A DNA stretch of 64,000 bases, from assembly GCF_029227915.1 (NCBI RefSeq), contig NC_079877.1, positions 2,356,001 through 2,420,000 of the forward strand, read 5' to 3'. This document shows positions 62,328 through 64,000 of this stretch, one piece after another. This DNA comes from Hydractinia symbiolongicarpus. Lineage: Eukaryota; Cnidaria; Hydrozoa; Anthoathecata; Hydractiniidae. The translations under genes and the position numbers were made by a program. Positions within the stretch are counted from its first letter, which is position 1. The number at the start of each line of letters is the position of its first letter. Under the pieces are notes generated by a model that was not told the origin of the DNA, ran no database searches, and worked only from the letters and a program-made list of their open reading frames with translations.

Positions 62328-63946
62328 GGATATTACTAAGTTGTATCGCTTTTAACAGTGAAACGATTGACTGTGGGAATTATTTGAACTGATTCAGGAC
62401 TGTGACCTTATAAATGTGATAAATGAGGCAATAGGTCTCCAAGGAAAAACATTCTTCTTAATTTGACATGATTGTTGGAATTCAACGATTACATTAGGCT
62501 CTGTGGAAGCGCTTTTTTAAAAATTTAGATAAATAAGTCATTTTTTACTGTGGGACCAATCCTAGCCGTTAGTTCGTGCTAAAGAAATAGAGACAGTTTC
62601 AAAAAGTACATTTCATTGACTTTCTAACGGTGTCAATCCGTTTGAGTTACAACGGTTGGGTCACATATTCGTACCAACATGTATTTAGTGATTTTTTTCC
62701 GATATTACTAAGTTGTATCGCTTTCAACAGTGAAACGATTGACTGTGGGACTTAATTGAACTGATTTTGGACTTTGACCTTATAAATGTGATAAATGAGT
62801 CATTTTGACTACAAGAAATGGTATTCTTCTTAATTTGACATGATTGCTGGAACTCAGCGATTACACTGGGCGCTGTGGTAGCGCTTTGTTTAAAAGTTAA
62901 GATAAATAAGTCATTTATTGCTGTGGAAACAATCCTAGCCGATATCGCGCGCTGAAGAAGTGGAGACAGTTTCAAAAACTACATTTCATTGACTTTCTAA
63001 CGGTGTCAATCCGTTTGAGTTACAACGGTTGCGTCACACATTCGTACCAACATGTATTTAGTGATTTCCTTTCGATATTACTAAGTTGTATCGCTTTTAA
63101 CAGTGAAACGATTGACCGTGGGAATTAATTCAACTGATTCTGGACTATAACCTTATAAATGTGATTAATGCGCCAATTGATCTCCAAGGAATAACAATCT
63201 TCTTAATTTGATATGATTCCTAGAATTCAGCGGTTACATTAGCCTCTGCGGTAGCGCTTTATTTAAAAATTTAGATAAATAAGATTTTCCTACTGTGGGA
63301 CCAATCCTGGCCGTTAGCACGCGCTGAAGAAATAAAGACATTCTCAAAAACTACATTTCATTGATGTCTTGGCGGTATAATTCCGTTTGAGTTACAACGG
63401 TTGCGTCACATATTCGTACCAACATGTATTTAGTGATTTTTTATCGATATTACTAAGTTGTATCGCTTTCAACAGTGAAACGATTGACTGTGCGCCTTAA
63501 TTGAACTGATTTTGGACTTTGACCTCATAAGTGTGATAAATGAGACAATTGGACTCCAAGAAAGAACGTTCTTCTTAATTTGACATGATTGCCGGAACTC
63601 AGCGATTACACTGGACCCTGTGGTAGCGATTCATTTAAAAATTTAGATAAATACGTCATTTTTACTGTGGGACCAATCCTAGCCGTTAGCGCGCGCTAAA
63701 GATATAGAGACAGTTTCAGAAACTCCATTTCATTGTCTTTCTAACGGTGTCAATCCGTTTGAGTAACAACGGTTGTGTCACATATTCGTACCAACATGTA
63801 TTTAGTGACTTCCTTCCGATATTACTAAGTTGTATCGCTTTTAACAGTGAAACGATGGACCGTGGGAATTAATTCAACTGATTCTGGACTGTGACCTTAT
63901 AAATGTGATTAATGCGCCAATTGATCTCCAAGGAATAACATTCTTC
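62328..63946. repeat. Terminal monomers at the array edge, last copy truncated
   Basis: Starts are 62270 (remainder), 62642, 63015, 63387 and 63759. These copies carry many changes I did not notice elsewhere: GATTCCTAGAATTC, ATTGATGTCTTGG, TTTTTTATCGATATTAC, GTGCGCCTTAATTG, CAGAAACTCC, CATTGTCTTTC and GATGGACCGTGGG. The last copy stops after AATAACATTCTTC at 63946, 188 bp into the monomer. More private variation near the edge is typical because edge copies exchange less. Confidence 0.87.
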
Positions 63947-64000
63947 AGAGATAGGAAAATGTGGATCCTAGGACAGTGATTAATAATGTTGTACCACTCC
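63947..64000. other. Non-satellite flank at the array edge
   Basis: From AGAGATAGGAAAATG onward the 54 bases match neither strand of any monomer position that I can find. The satellite would have continued TTAATTTGACATG. The flank contains GGATCCTAGGACAG and ends at the window limit. It is too short to tell whether it is unique DNA, a different repeat or the end of a transposable element. No shared terminal bases with the expected satellite are obvious at the joint. Confidence 0.85.

Larger units (their letters stand above)
1..63946. repeat. Satellite DNA array, monomer about 372 bp, 171 full copies plus one partial
   Basis: The start landmark recurs at 1, 374, 746, 1118, 1491, 1863, 2235 and so on through 63387 and 63759, with spacing almost always 371-374 bp. 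Exceptions are 363 bp (from 23464), 370 bp (from 20490 and 52589) and 449 bp (from 47299). Every copy is in the same orientation and no inversion was seen. Composition is AT-rich, and the copies differ by substitutions and 1-2 bp indels that define monomer types. Types are ordered into local higher-order repeats, as in centromeric or pericentromeric satellites. No gene, other repeat family or mobile element interrupts the array. The satellite family was not recognised by name. Confidence in 'tandem satellite' is very high; chromosomal location is inference. Confidence 0.98.

Noticed and set aside
1-63946. CRISPR-like array of direct repeats.
   Set aside because: There are no short repeats separated by unique spacers. 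The entire 372-bp period is repeated and spacer-like unique sequence is absent.
1-63946. Bacterial or phage genomic region.
   Set aside because: There are no long open frames, ribosome-binding sites or operon structure over 64 kb, and a homogenised 372-bp satellite with higher-order repeats is a eukaryotic feature.
63947-64000. Terminal inverted repeat or long terminal repeat of a transposon at the array edge.
   Set aside because: Only 54 bases are visible and no partner terminus or target-site duplication can be seen, so no element can be claimed.
63947-64000. Inverted or rearranged satellite in the last 54 bases.
   Set aside because: Reading both strands I found only very short resemblances (ATCCTAG, ACTGT), which are not in satellite order.

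Overview
The whole window is one tandem satellite-DNA array from a eukaryote. It contains 171 complete head-to-tail copies, plus one truncated copy, of an AT-rich monomer of about 372-373 bp (about 36% G+C by hand count of one copy). All copies lie in the same orientation. I set the arbitrary monomer start at the landmark TTGAGTTACAACGGTTGCGT, which recurs from base 1 to base 63759. I see no protein-coding gene, rRNA, tRNA, CRISPR array, telomere repeat or transposon inside the array. The organism cannot be named from this. A megasatellite with higher-order repeats (HORs) argues for centromeric, pericentromeric or subtelomeric heterochromatin. CpG is not depleted, which fits a genome without heavy germline CpG methylation, such as many invertebrates, but this is only an inference.

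The array is a mosaic of homogenised domains, each with its own higher-order period. (1) 1-12.1 kb: an A-B-C trimer HOR (1117 bp) with extra A monomers and a D/E insert. A 14-monomer block of it (about 2057-7270) is tandemly duplicated at about 7271-12111, and the second copy has lost one monomer. (2) 12.0-15.0 kb: a 4-mer (1492 bp) in two copies. (3) 15.0-22.3 kb: a different trimer, P-Q-R (1116-1118 bp), in two blocks separated by an S-T dimer block. (4) 22.3-28.7 kb: mixed monomers without a clean HOR. (5) 28.75-39.9 kb: a 10-mer HOR of 3725 bp in three near-identical copies. (6) 38.8-41.8 kb: a younger 4-mer duplication (1489 bp) overlapping the end of the 10-mer block. (7) 41.8-46.2 kb: reshuffled 10-mer pieces. 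(8) 46.2-59.1 kb: long-range repeats offset by about 5.58, 5.96 and 8.19 kb. (9) 59.1-62.33 kb: another 4-mer (1490 bp) in about 2.2 copies. (10) 62.3-63.946 kb: monomers with more private changes, which end abruptly.

Bases 63947-64000 are not satellite in either orientation, so the right end of the window captures the array edge.

The points of most interest are the array edge, the mapped crossover junctions (chimeric monomers), one out-of-register 449-bp monomer, and short dyad symmetries within the monomer. One dyad is nearly universal and others mark particular monomer types. All coordinates were obtained by reading landmark positions by eye. Monomer starts should be exact to about 1 bp. 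Block boundaries are approximate because neighbouring copies are so similar.
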